DNA of 14,252 nucleotides from JBFXIE01 sp050176255 (GCF_050176255.1 NZ_JBFXIE010000056.1); one strand, 5' to 3'. Counted from the stretch's first letter, positions 1 to 7,020 are shown. Made by a program: numbers and translations. The notes: a model not told the origin generated them from the sequence alone.

Positions 1-8
1 CCTGTGTT

Positions 9-37
9 TTGACTAAAAAACACTGAATCCCTATACT
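9..37 (+). promoter_or_regulatory. Sigma-70 promoter, likely for proVWX
   Basis: TTGACT at 9-14 and TATACT at 32-37 are separated by exactly 17 bp. Each hexamer matches the sigma-70 consensus at five of six positions. Transcription would start near 43-45 and run rightward. The next convincing gene on this strand is proV at 484, so this is probably the proVWX promoter with a leader of roughly 440 nt. A short unrecognised RNA transcribed from it is the alternative. The surrounding 70 bases are AT-rich against a very GC-rich background, as expected for a promoter. Confidence 0.7.
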
Positions 38-53
38 TTTTGCATGTTTTACA

Positions 54-68
54 ACCTGCCATGCAGGT
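54..68. promoter_or_regulatory. Inverted repeat just downstream of the promoter (possible operator)
   Basis: ACCTGC-CAT-GCAGGT is a perfect 6-bp dyad with a 3-bp centre, about 10-25 bp past the predicted transcription start. A second overlapping dyad pairs TGCATG at 41-46 with CATGCA at 60-65. The position suits a repressor site or a 5'-end RNA hairpin. No cognate regulator can be named from sequence. Confidence 0.35.
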
Positions 69-417
69 AATCTGTTCTTGGTAGCCGTACGGCGCAGGGG
101 CAGATCGTTGTGCCGGTGTGCAGCCCCAGCTGGCGGCCCCGGTGCCCAGGCCGAAGTTTTCAGCCCTGATGCCCAGGGTGCCAGCCGCGATCGTGCGGCG
201 CCGCGGCACCCGCGTGATCGTGCAAGTCCTCCGCCAGACCTCTTGCGCCGCGCACCCAGGCCCTTGCGCACCCTCTTCAGGTGCCATTCGGGCCGATCTG
301 GTCATCCTTTTGTGACCACCCTCCACCCGGCCCTGCAGGCCGCGCCCGTCGATTGGCGACGCGCGCGCCCCCCGCCGGGCCGCCGCATCGGGGTTTTGCA
401 GCTGCTTTGGCCTTCGC

Positions 418-446
418 GCGCCTGCCGCCATTGCTGCGGCGGGCGC
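418..446 (+). promoter_or_regulatory. Strong hairpin in the proV leader
   Basis: GCGCCTGCCGC (418-428) pairs with GCGGCGGGCGC (436-446) over 11 bp, with one G-U wobble and a 7-nt loop (429-435). No T-tract follows, so it is not an intrinsic terminator. It ends about 20 nt before the proV ribosome binding site and could influence translation, RNase processing or mRNA stability. In enterobacteria the proU mRNA is known to be controlled post-transcriptionally by osmolarity; an equivalent role here is only inference. Confidence 0.45.
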
Positions 447-466
447 CAGTTCAACCCGTTTCAACC

Positions 467-475
467 GAGGAAGGA
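467..475 (+). promoter_or_regulatory. proV ribosome binding site (supports GTG start)
   Basis: GAGGAAGGA lies 8 nt before the GTG at 484. This purine-rich Shine-Dalgarno match supports GTG as the true start codon of proV. Confidence 0.7.
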
Positions 476-483
476 CCCACACC

Positions 484-1773
484 GTGGCCAAGCAAATCAT
501 CATCGACCATGTCTTCAAGGTCTTCGGCGACGCGCCGCAAGACGCGCTGCGCCTGGTGCGCCAGGGCATGAGCAAGCAGCAAATCCTGGAGCGCACCGGC
601 CAGGCGATTGGCGTGTTTGACGCCCACTTCACCATCGAAGCCGGCGAGATCTTCGTCGTCATGGGCCTGTCGGGCTCGGGCAAGTCCACGCTGGTGCGCA
701 TGCTCAACCGCCTGATCGAACCCACCAGCGGCTGCATCGTGGTGGACGGCCAGGACATCAACCAGCTGGACGACAGCCAACTGCGCGCCCTGCGGCGCAA
801 GGACATCAGCATGGTGTTCCAGTCGTTTGCGCTGATGCCGCACATGACGGTGCTGGACAACGCCGCCTTCGGGCTGGAGCTGGCCGGCGTGGACCGCTCC
901 CAGCGCCAGCAGGCCGCGCAAGCGGCGCTGGAGCAGGTGGGCCTGGGCGCCTGGGGCGCCAGCTACCCGGATGAACTGTCGGGCGGCATGCAGCAACGCG
1001 TGGGCCTGGCGCGCGCGCTGGCGGCGGACCCGTCCATCTTGCTGATGGACGAAGCCTTCTCGGCGCTGGACCCCATCATCCGCACCGAGATGCAATCCGA
1101 GCTGCTGCGCCTGCAGCAGGTCAAGCGCCGCACCATCGTCTTCATCTCGCACGATCTGGACGAGGCCATGCGCATCGGCGACCGCATCGCCATCATGAAA
1201 GACGGCCAGGTAGTGCAGGTGGGCACGCCTGACGAAATCTTGCGCAGCCCGGCCAACGACTACGTGCGCAGCTTCGTGCGCGGCGTGGACGCGGCCGCCG
1301 TGTTCAAGGCCGGCGACATTGCGCGCCAGGCGCTGACGATGGTGTCTTCGCACGGCGACCGGGGCTGCCGCGCGGCGCTGCGCCTGCTGGAAGACTCCGA
1401 CCGGGACCACGCCTACGTGCTGGACAGCCGCAAGCGCCTGCTGGGCGTGGTGTCGTCGCAGTCGCTGCGCGATGCGCTGCAAGGCCACCAGGGCGCACTG
1501 GGGCTGCACCACGCCTTCTTGCCGGGCGCCCAGGCACTGGACGCGGCCGCGCCCGTGGCCGACCTGTTCGGCCCCATGAGCAACGCACCCTGCCCGCTGC
1601 CGGTGGTGGACGAGGCCGGCACCTACCAGGGCGTGATCAGCCGCACCACGCTGATGAAATTTCTGGACCGCGACACCCCCCCCGTGCCGCCGCCCCAGAC
1701 CGAGATGCCGCCCGTGCAACTCAACCCGCACTTTCCCGCGCGCGCCGCCAACCCCGTTGCGCCCACGCACTGA
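484..1773 (+). CDS. proV: Glycine betaine/proline betaine ABC transporter, ATPase subunit ProV
   Basis: This is the cytoplasmic ATPase of a ProU-type osmoprotectant importer, which hydrolyses ATP to drive betaine uptake through ProW. All ABC motifs are present in its 429 residues: Walker A GLSGSGKST (61-69), Q-loop Gln113, signature LSGGM (165-169), Walker B ILLMDE (185-190), D-loop SALD (193-196) and switch His223. The N-terminal 45 residues carry the ProV-specific helical lead-in (KVFG...ALRLVRQGMSK). A CBS-domain region follows at about 280-395, which in this family senses ionic strength and regulates transport. A Pro-rich tail of about 30 residues ends the protein. The start is a GTG with a good ribosome binding site. 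The length is slightly above the roughly 400 residues of E. coli ProV. proW follows after 21 nt, so the two are surely co-transcribed. Confidence 0.95.
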   Translation: MAKQIIIDHVFKVFGDAPQDALRLVRQGMSKQQILERTGQAIGVFDAHFTIEAGEIFVVMGLSGSGKSTLVRMLNRLIEPTSGCIVVDGQDINQLDDSQLRALRRKDISMVFQSFALMPHMTVLDNAAFGLELAGVDRSQRQQAAQAALEQVGLGAWGASYPDELSGGMQQRVGLARALAADPSILLMDEAFSALDPIIRTEMQSELLRLQQVKRRTIVFISHDLDEAMRIGDRIAIMKDGQVVQVGTPDEILRSPANDYVRSFVRGVDAAAVFKAGDIARQALTMVSSHGDRGCRAALRLLEDSDRDHAYVLDSRKRLLGVVSSQSLRDALQGHQGALGLHHAFLPGAQALDAAAPVADLFGPMSNAPCPLPVVDEAGTYQGVISRTTLMKFLDRDTPPVPPPQTEMPPVQLNPHFPARAANPVAPTH

Positions 1774-1794
1774 CCGCCCACCAGGAGAAGACGC

Positions 1795-3096
1795 ATGAAC
1801 GACATGGCGCAAGACCCCCGCACCACTGCCTTCGACGCCCCATGGACGCCCGCCGCAACCGATAGCGCCCCGGCCATGGACAGCACCGCCATTGACAGCT
1901 CCCCAACGCCCGCTGCTGCCACGCCCATGCAGGCGGCCGACCCATGGGCCGACAGCGCTGTCGCACCCACATCGCCCCCCGCAGCCGCCGACCCCTGGGG
2001 CACGCAAGACATGGACAGCACCGCCGCCAGCGCCGACTGGCTGGACGCCGCCGCCGCACCGGCGGATCAGGCCAACCAGGCCGGGCAAGCCGGCATGGGC
2101 GGTCTGGACGGGCTCTGGCAGCAAATCACCACCGACGGCCTGCCCGTGCAAGACTGGATCAACGACGGCCTGGGCTGGGTGGTGGACAACTTTCGCCCCT
2201 TCTTTCAGACCGTGCGCGCGCCCATCGACGGCACGCTCAACGGCGTGACCGACCTGCTGCTGGCCGTGCCCGCGCCGGTCATGGTGGCGCTGGTCGCGCT
2301 GCTGGCCTGGCAATTTGCCGGGCGCGGCCTGGCCGTGGGCACGCTGGTGTCGCTGGGCCTGGTGGCGCTGCTGGGCATCTGGCCCGAAGCCATGGTGACC
2401 CTGGCGCTGGTGCTGACGTCCCTGCTGTTTTGCGTGGCCATCGGCCTGCCCATGGGCATCGTGCTGGCCGCCAGCGACCGCATCCAGCGCTGGACGCGCC
2501 CGCTGCTGGACGCCATGCAGACCACGCCCGCCTTCGTCTATCTGGTGCCGGTGGTGATGCTGTTCGGCATCGGCAACGTGCCGGGCGTCATCGTGACCAT
2601 CGTGTTCGCGCTGCCGCCGCTGGTGCGCCTCACAAACCTGGGCCTGCGCCAGGTGCGCCCCGACCTGATCGAGGCCAGCCGCGCCTATGGCGCCTCGCCC
2701 TGGCAGCTGCTGTGGAAGGTGCAGCTGCCGCTGGCCATGCCCAGCATCATGGCGGGCATCAACCAGGCGCTGATGCTGTCGCTGTCGATGGTGGTCATCG
2801 CCTCGATGATCGCCGTGGGCGGCCTGGGCCAGATGGTGCTGCGCGGCATCGGGCGGCTGGACATGGGCCTGGCCACCGTGGGCGGGCTGGGCATCGTGCT
2901 GCTGGCCATCGTGCTGGACCGCCTCACCCAGGCCATGGGCCAGCCCCGGCGCGGCAATGCCCGCTGGTGGCAGACGGGCCCCGCCGGCGCGCTGCTGCGC
3001 GCCCTGGGCCGCGCCGGCCAGCGCCAAGGCCCTGACCAGTCGCACACCCGGTCGCAGCCCCACCCGCTACCCGCTGCCCGCCAATCCGCGGCCTGA
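1795..3096 (+). CDS. proW: Glycine betaine/proline betaine ABC transporter, permease subunit ProW
   Basis: This is the inner-membrane permease of the ProU-type importer. At 433 residues it is about 80 longer than E. coli ProW (about 354). The first 100 residues are an Ala/Pro/Asp/Thr-rich low-complexity extension with repeated DPW and MDSTA motifs. A typical ProW lead-in follows (LWQQITTDGLPVQDWINDGLGWVVDNFRPFF, split here across 107-137), then about six to seven hydrophobic membrane segments from 152 to 383. The EAA loop that contacts ProV is clear at about 293-323 (EASRAYGASPWQLLWKVQLP). The C-terminus from about 390 is a hydrophilic Arg/Gln/Pro tail. AGGAG about 9 nt before the ATG at 1795 supports this start, so the extension appears to be translated. 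Its stop codon lies inside the left arm of a large palindrome. Confidence 0.93.
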   Translation: MNDMAQDPRTTAFDAPWTPAATDSAPAMDSTAIDSSPTPAAATPMQAADPWADSAVAPTSPPAAADPWGTQDMDSTAASADWLDAAAAPADQANQAGQAGMGGLDGLWQQITTDGLPVQDWINDGLGWVVDNFRPFFQTVRAPIDGTLNGVTDLLLAVPAPVMVALVALLAWQFAGRGLAVGTLVSLGLVALLGIWPEAMVTLALVLTSLLFCVAIGLPMGIVLAASDRIQRWTRPLLDAMQTTPAFVYLVPVVMLFGIGNVPGVIVTIVFALPPLVRLTNLGLRQVRPDLIEASRAYGASPWQLLWKVQLPLAMPSIMAGINQALMLSLSMVVIASMIAVGGLGQMVLRGIGRLDMGLATVGGLGIVLLAIVLDRLTQAMGQPRRGNARWWQTGPAGALLRALGRAGQRQGPDQSHTRSQPHPLPAARQSAA

Positions 3097-3261
3097 GAGG
3101 CTGAGAGTCTTTCGCCTATGCCCGCCTTGCACGCCAAAACATCCCTGCTCGTCGTTACAAATGCTCGCCATAGCCCGAGCTATGGCTGCGCTTTGCGCCT
3201 TGATCAGTGGCGTTTTGACGCGCCTTTCGGTCACGGGCAAAAAACTCTCAGCCTCTGAGCC
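3091..3261. repeat. Large imperfect palindrome filling the proW-proX gap
   Basis: Outer arms are perfect over 13 bp: AGAGGCTGAGAGT at 3096-3108 against ACTCTCAGCCTCT at 3244-3256. Extended without gaps, 3097-3140 matches the reverse complement of 3212-3255 at 33 of 44 positions by hand alignment. The centre is a second perfect dyad, GCCATAGC (3167-3174), CCGA, GCTATGGC (3179-3186). Both dyads share the same midpoint near 3176, so the element can form one long hairpin. It begins within the proW stop codon region and ends about 14 nt before the proX ribosome binding site. It encodes no plausible protein. It could be a non-autonomous palindromic repeat or an mRNA processing/stabilising structure that tunes ProX levels relative to ProVW. 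Confidence 0.75.
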
Positions 3262-3288
3262 GCCCCAACCCGCAAAGGAACCCCATCC

Positions 3289-4338
3289 ATGACACAGACC
3301 ACACACCTGCCGACCGCCGAGCGCACCACCCGCGCCACCCGCCACCTGCTGCGCGCCCGCCTGGCCGCCACCTGCCTGGCCCTGGCCTGCACCGGCGCGC
3401 TGGCGGCCGACCTGCCCGGCAAGGGCGTGCGCGTGCAGCCGCTCAAAAGCTCGCTGGCAGAAGAAAGCTTTCAGACCCTGCTGGTGATGAAGGCACTGCA
3501 GCAGCTGGGCTATGACGTGCAGCCCATCAAGGAAGTGGAATACCCCACGGCCCACGTCGCCATTGCCAACGGCGACGCCACCTTCATCGCCTCGCACTGG
3601 AACCCCCTGCACTCGGACTACTACCTGAACGCCGGCGGCGACGCCAAGCTGTACCGCAAGGGCGTGTACTCCGGCAACGCGGCGCAGGGCTACCTGATCG
3701 ACAAGAAAACCGCCGATGCCCACCAAATCACCAACCTGGAGCAGCTCAAAGACCCCAAGATCGCCAAGCTGTTCGACGCGGACGGCGACGGCAAGGCCGA
3801 CCTGACCGGCTGCAACCCCGGCTGGGGCTGCGAGGCAATGGTCGAGCACCACCTGGATGCCTACCAGCTACGCCCCACCGTCACGCACCAGCAAGGCACC
3901 TATTCGGCGCTGATCGCCAACACCATCACGCGCTACAAGGCGGGCCACCCCATCCTGTACTACGCCTGGACGCCCTACTGGGTCAGCAACGTGCTGAAAC
4001 CCGGCAAAGACGTGGTGTGGCTGGAGGTGCCCTTCTCCTCGGCCCCCGGCGCACAAAAAGGCCTGGACACCCGGCTGCCCAACGGCAAGAACTACGGCTT
4101 TGTGGTGAACCAGCAGCACATCGTGGCCAACAAGGCCTGGGCACAGGCCAACCCTGCCGCCGCCAGGCTGTTCGAGGTGATGCAACTGCCCGTATCGGAC
4201 ATCAACGCCCAGAACCACCTGATGAGCCGCGGCCAGGACAAGCCCGCCGACATCGAGCGCCATGTCAACGGATGGATCAAGGCCCATCAGAAGACTTTTG
4301 ACGGCTGGCTGCAGCAGGCGCGGGGTGCAGCGCGCTGA
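3289..4338 (+). CDS. proX: Glycine betaine/proline betaine-binding periplasmic protein ProX
   Basis: This is the periplasmic substrate-binding protein that captures glycine betaine or proline betaine and delivers it to ProVW. Its 349 residues begin with an Arg-containing N-region and a hydrophobic signal peptide (about 21-39), with likely cleavage after the Ala at 39 (TGALA-ADLPG). With that cleavage, Trp104, Trp179 and Trp227 become mature residues 65, 140 and 188. These are exactly the three tryptophans of the aromatic box known in E. coli ProX. Cys175 and Cys181 become 136 and 142, matching its disulfide. This is strong evidence for a true quaternary-amine binder. The ATG at 3289 has AAGGA nine nt upstream. 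It is separated from proW by 192 nt, mostly the palindromic element, and is probably in the same operon. Confidence 0.95.
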   Translation: MTQTTHLPTAERTTRATRHLLRARLAATCLALACTGALAADLPGKGVRVQPLKSSLAEESFQTLLVMKALQQLGYDVQPIKEVEYPTAHVAIANGDATFIASHWNPLHSDYYLNAGGDAKLYRKGVYSGNAAQGYLIDKKTADAHQITNLEQLKDPKIAKLFDADGDGKADLTGCNPGWGCEAMVEHHLDAYQLRPTVTHQQGTYSALIANTITRYKAGHPILYYAWTPYWVSNVLKPGKDVVWLEVPFSSAPGAQKGLDTRLPNGKNYGFVVNQQHIVANKAWAQANPAAARLFEVMQLPVSDINAQNHLMSRGQDKPADIERHVNGWIKAHQKTFDGWLQQARGAAR

Positions 4339-4364
4339 CGGGTGAAGGGTGACGGGTGGGGGCT

Positions 4365-4388
4365 GGAGGCGGGAGGCGGGAGGCGGGA
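4365..4388. repeat. Short tandem repeat, GGAGGCG x3
   Basis: Three perfect copies of the 7-bp unit GGAGGCG run from 4365 to 4385 and are followed by a partial GGA. The array lies 27 nt after the proX stop codon. Such arrays can vary in copy number by slippage. It is noncoding here and no function is evident. Confidence 0.7.
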
Positions 4389-4398
4389 ATGCAAGCCT

Positions 4399-4455
4399 AA
4401 ATGACCTTTAGCCCTTTCAAAACAAGCGCCTGAAGCTATATTTTCAATAGCAAAA
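4399..4455 (-). repeat. Interspersed intergenic repeat, copy 1
   Basis: Read on the minus strand, this shows the pattern GCTAT-N7-ATAGC, then GGCGCTTG, an A/T-rich loop, GGGCTAAAG and TCATTT. The second copy at 9800-9853 has the same order of blocks on the plus strand. The hairpin GCTAT/ATAGC is at 4435-4451. From memory, elements with an ATAGC...GCGCTTG...AAGCGCTAGAG core are common between genes in Comamonadaceae genomes. The block is far more AT-rich than its surroundings. It may also serve as a weak transcription-stop structure after proX. Confidence 0.6.
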
Positions 4456-4470
4456 TACCGCCAATCCGTC

Positions 4471-4490
4471 ATTCCCGCGTTCGCGGCAAT
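4471..4490. repeat. ATTCCCGC-type palindromic repeat
   Basis: ATTCCCGCG-TT-CGCGGCAAT is a 9-bp dyad with one mismatch, preceded by CGTC and followed by CCAG. It resembles the widespread CGTCATTCCCGC...GCGGGAATCCAG small repeat of betaproteobacteria (compare neisserial dRS3, ATTCCC-N8-GGGAAT). It is one copy, slightly degenerate in its right arm. Confidence 0.5.
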
Positions 4491-4595
4491 CCAGCGCCCC
4501 GCCACCACCGCAGGGCGCCCGCCCGTACACGGCGCGAATGCCCCCATGCAGTCCTAGAATGGCCGTCCCGCCGCGCTGCCCGTCCTGCCAAGTCC

Positions 4596-5372
4596 ATGCA
4601 AACATCACCGCGCCTGAATGCCGACGCCACGCCCCCACGTATCTTGCTGACCGCACAGGAGCGCGAGGCCATTAGCCGCAGCGCCTGGTTTTCCTCGCTC
4701 ACGCCATCGCTGCGCCACGACATCCTGCGCCTGGCCAGCGTCACGCGCCATGCGCACGGCGACCTGATCGTGCAGCAGGGCGCGCCCATCCGTGACTGGT
4801 TTGCCTGCGCCAGCGGCGCGCTGCGCTTTCGGCGCACCACCGCGTCGGGCAAGCGGGTCACGCTGGCCTATGTGGAGCCCGGTATCTGGGTGGGCGAGGC
4901 CGAGGTGCTCTACGGCGGCCCCTGCACCTACGACGCGCATGCCCACGGCTGCGCCACCGTGCTCAGGGTGCCCGAGCCGTCTTTTCGCGCGCTGCTGCAG
5001 CAGCACCCCTCGTTTGGCGAATCGCTGCTCACGCTGCAGGCCTGGAGCATGCGGTCGCTGTACTGCATGATGGAAGACATGGCCACGCTGGCGCTGCGCG
5101 CGCGCCTGGCCAAGCAATTGCTGCATCTGCTGCAGCGCTTCGGGCCGCGCCACCTGGAGTGCGGCGACAACCGCCGGCTGGGCCTGTCGCTGGCGCAGGA
5201 CGAGCTGGCCTGCCTGCTGGGCAGCTCGCGCCAGCGCGTGAACGTGGAGCTGAAATGGCTGGAGCGCCAGGGCCTGATCAGCCTGCGCTCGCGCGGCATC
5301 GAGCTGCACGACGTGCAGGGCCTGAAGACCCTGGTGGACAAGGCCACCGCCGACGGCACGCCCGAAGACTGA
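4596..5372 (+). CDS. Crp/Fnr-family transcriptional regulator
   Basis: This cytoplasmic DNA-binding regulator of 258 residues has the Crp/Fnr two-domain layout. The N-terminal cyclic-nucleotide-binding-type beta barrel spans about 35-150 (HGDLIVQQGAPIRDWF, then a GIWVGEAEVLYGG turn). A long dimerisation helix covers about 140-170. The winged helix-turn-helix is at about 197-232 (LSLAQDELACLLGSSRQRV). The Arg-Ser pair that binds cAMP in Crp is not apparent in the loop after GG at 107-108 (PCTYDAHAHG instead). The N-terminal cysteine cluster that holds the Fnr iron-sulfur centre is absent. Its ligand is therefore unknown. The ATG at 4596 lacks a clear Shine-Dalgarno site, but no better in-frame start near a family-length N-terminus was found. 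It is convergent with fumC, 30 nt apart, and its targets cannot be told from sequence. Confidence 0.88.
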   Translation: MQTSPRLNADATPPRILLTAQEREAISRSAWFSSLTPSLRHDILRLASVTRHAHGDLIVQQGAPIRDWFACASGALRFRRTTASGKRVTLAYVEPGIWVGEAEVLYGGPCTYDAHAHGCATVLRVPEPSFRALLQQHPSFGESLLTLQAWSMRSLYCMMEDMATLALRARLAKQLLHLLQRFGPRHLECGDNRRLGLSLAQDELACLLGSSRQRVNVELKWLERQGLISLRSRGIELHDVQGLKTLVDKATADGTPED

Positions 5373-5402
5373 ATTGCCAGGCCGCCCCCAGAGGCCGGGA
5401 GG

Positions 5403-6818
5403 CTATTGGCGTCCGGTCATCCTGGCCGGCACCACCCATTCATCAAACTGCGCCGCAGTCACATGGCCCAGCGCCAGCGCGGCCTCGCGCAGCGTGGTGC
5501 CGTCGTGGTGCGCCTTCTTGGCGATCTGCGCGGCCTTGTCGTAGCCGATGTGCGGATTGAGCGCGGTCACCAGCATCAGCGAGCGCTCCACCAGCTCGGC
5601 GATGCGCGGGCGGTTGGGCTCCAGCCCCACGGCGCAGTGGTCATTGAAGCTTGCCATGCCGTCGGCCAGCAGCCGCGCGCTCTGCAGAAAGTTGTGGATG
5701 ACCAGCGGGCGGAACACGTTCAGCTCGAAATTGCCGCTGGCGCCACCGATGTTGATGGCCACGTCGTTGCCCATGACCTGCGCGCACAGCATGGTCAGCG
5801 CCTCGCACTGCGTGGGATTGACCTTGCCGGGCATGATGGACGAGCCGGGCTCGTTCTCGGGAATGGTGATCTCGCCGATGCCGCTGCGCGGCCCGCTGGC
5901 CAGCCAGCGCACGTCGTTGGCAATCTTCATCAGGCTGGCAGCCAGGGTTTTCAGCGCGCCGTGGGCGTGCACCAGGGCGTCGCAACTGGCCAGGGCCTCG
6001 AACTTGTTGGGCGCGGTGACCAGCGGCAGGCCCGTCAGATCAGCCAGCTCGCGGGCCACCGCGGCGGCATAGCCGGCGGGCGCATTCAGGCCGGTGCCCA
6101 CCGCGGTGCCGCCCAGGGCCAGCTCGCACACATGCGGCAGCGCGGCGCGCACATGCTGCTCGCCATGCTGCAGCTGCGCCACCCAGCCTGATATTTCCTG
6201 CCCCAGGGTGAGCGGCGTGGCGTCCTGCAAGTGGGTGCGGCCAATCTTGACGATGCCGTCAAACGCCGCAGCCTTGTCTGCCAGCGTGGCGCGCAACTGC
6301 TGCAGCGCGGGCAGCAGCCGGTGCATCAGCGCATCCACCGCGGCCAGGTGCATGGCCGTGGGAAACACGTCATTGCTCGACTGGCTCTTGTTCACGTCAT
6401 CGTTGGGGTGCACCAGGCGCGCCTGCCCGCGCGGGCCACCCAGCAGCTCGCTGGCGCGATTGGCCAGCACCTCGTTCATGTTCATGTTGGTCTGCGTGCC
6501 CGACCCCGTCTGCCACACCACCAGCGGAAACTCCTGCAGGTGGCCGCCGGCGATCACCTCGTCGGCCGCCGTCACGATGGCCGTGGTTTTGGCGGTGTCT
6601 AGCAGTTGCAGCGCGTGGTTCACGTAGGCGCTGGCGCGTTTGACCTGGGCCAGCGCGCGAATCAGCTCGGGCGCCATGCGCTCGCCCGAGATGGCAAAGT
6701 GCTGCAGCGACCGCTGGGTCTGCGCGCCCCACAGCCGGTCGGCCGGCACCTCGATGGGGCCGAAGGTGTCGTGCTCGGTGCGGGTGAGCGGGCTGGGGCT
6801 GGTGGATGGGCTGGTCAT
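5403..6818 (-). CDS. fumC: Fumarate hydratase, class II
   Basis: This oxygen-stable, cofactor-free fumarase interconverts fumarate and L-malate in the TCA cycle. Starting at the ATG ending at 6818, it has 471 residues, close to E. coli FumC (467). The family signature GSSIMPGKVNP is at 335-345. Ser336 and Lys342 sit exactly 18 residues beyond the E. coli catalytic Ser318 and Lys324, and His206 likewise matches His188 in GRTHLQDATPLTLGQE. SSNDVFPTAMH (147-157) is also typical. GAGG eight nt upstream supports this start. The frame stays open upstream to 7082 with other ATG codons (for example 6854), but those additions are not FumC-like. It is divergent from fumA and convergent with the Crp/Fnr gene. 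The length and motifs separate it from aspartase and argininosuccinate lyase relatives. Confidence 0.94.
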   Translation of the reverse strand: MTSPSTSPSPLTRTEHDTFGPIEVPADRLWGAQTQRSLQHFAISGERMAPELIRALAQVKRASAYVNHALQLLDTAKTTAIVTAADEVIAGGHLQEFPLVVWQTGSGTQTNMNMNEVLANRASELLGGPRGQARLVHPNDDVNKSQSSNDVFPTAMHLAAVDALMHRLLPALQQLRATLADKAAAFDGIVKIGRTHLQDATPLTLGQEISGWVAQLQHGEQHVRAALPHVCELALGGTAVGTGLNAPAGYAAAVARELADLTGLPLVTAPNKFEALASCDALVHAHGALKTLAASLMKIANDVRWLASGPRSGIGEITIPENEPGSSIMPGKVNPTQCEALTMLCAQVMGNDVAINIGGASGNFELNVFRPLVIHNFLQSARLLADGMASFNDHCAVGLEPNRPRIAELVERSLMLVTALNPHIGYDKAAQIAKKAHHDGTTLREAALALGHVTAAQFDEWVVPARMTGRQ

Positions 6819-7020
6819 GTGAAGGGCCTCGGCAGGCGGTTGAGGGGTGGGCATGGATCGCATTTCACCGCAATCGGCCGCGCGCCGGAAGGGCTGGGCG
6901 ACCCTGCCTGCCGGTAGCGCCACGGGCACCGTGCGTGCGGGTTGTTTGCCCCCGCATCCGCCCCGCGCAAGGCGGGGGGCGATAATCGCCCGCGTTCGTT
7001 TCACATACTTACCCTCCCAC
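6819..7020. promoter_or_regulatory. Shared fumC/fumA divergent control region
   Basis: This 202-bp region must carry the promoters of both fumarase genes. The clearest element is the dyad GGGCGAT-A-ATCGCCC at 6977-6991, whose GATAAT (6981-6986) could be a -10 hexamer for fumA and whose complement GATTAT could serve fumC. No matching -35 hexamer at 16-18 bp was found on either strand. A GC hairpin, CCCCGC (6961-6966)/GCGGGG (6972-6977), overlaps the dyad. fumA itself has no Shine-Dalgarno match. Confidence 0.45.

Larger units (their letters stand above)
69..483 (+). other. Long proV leader, no supported gene
   Basis: This stretch of about 415 bases holds several short open frames, but none has a plausible ribosome binding site or a recognisable protein; they are Ala/Arg/Pro-rich as expected of random frames in GC-rich DNA. 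It most likely forms the 5' untranslated leader of the proVWX mRNA. A hairpin near its 3' end is listed separately. No known riboswitch class was recognised by eye. Confidence 0.45.

Noticed and set aside
418..446. Calling the proV leader hairpin an intrinsic terminator.
   Set aside because: No T-tract follows the stem; it is followed by CAGTTCAACC and then the proV ribosome binding site.
78..620. A 180-codon frame in the proV leader that overlaps the proV start.
   Set aside because: It has no Shine-Dalgarno site and an Arg/Pro/Ala-rich random composition, and it runs into proV in another frame.
451..3063. An 870-codon open frame on the minus strand opposite proV and proW.
   Set aside because: It is rich in His, Gln, Arg and Ala with no recognisable domain, and lies exactly opposite two well-supported transporter genes. 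Long antisense frames are expected in DNA with strong G/C third-position bias.
3091..3261. Calling the proW-proX palindrome an insertion sequence.
   Set aside because: There is no transposase frame and no identifiable target-site duplication; it is too short for an autonomous element, so only a palindromic repeat is reported.
6847..7020. N-terminal extension of fumA by 58 residues.
   Set aside because: The residues look like translated promoter DNA, and the family consensus begins at the ATG at 7021.
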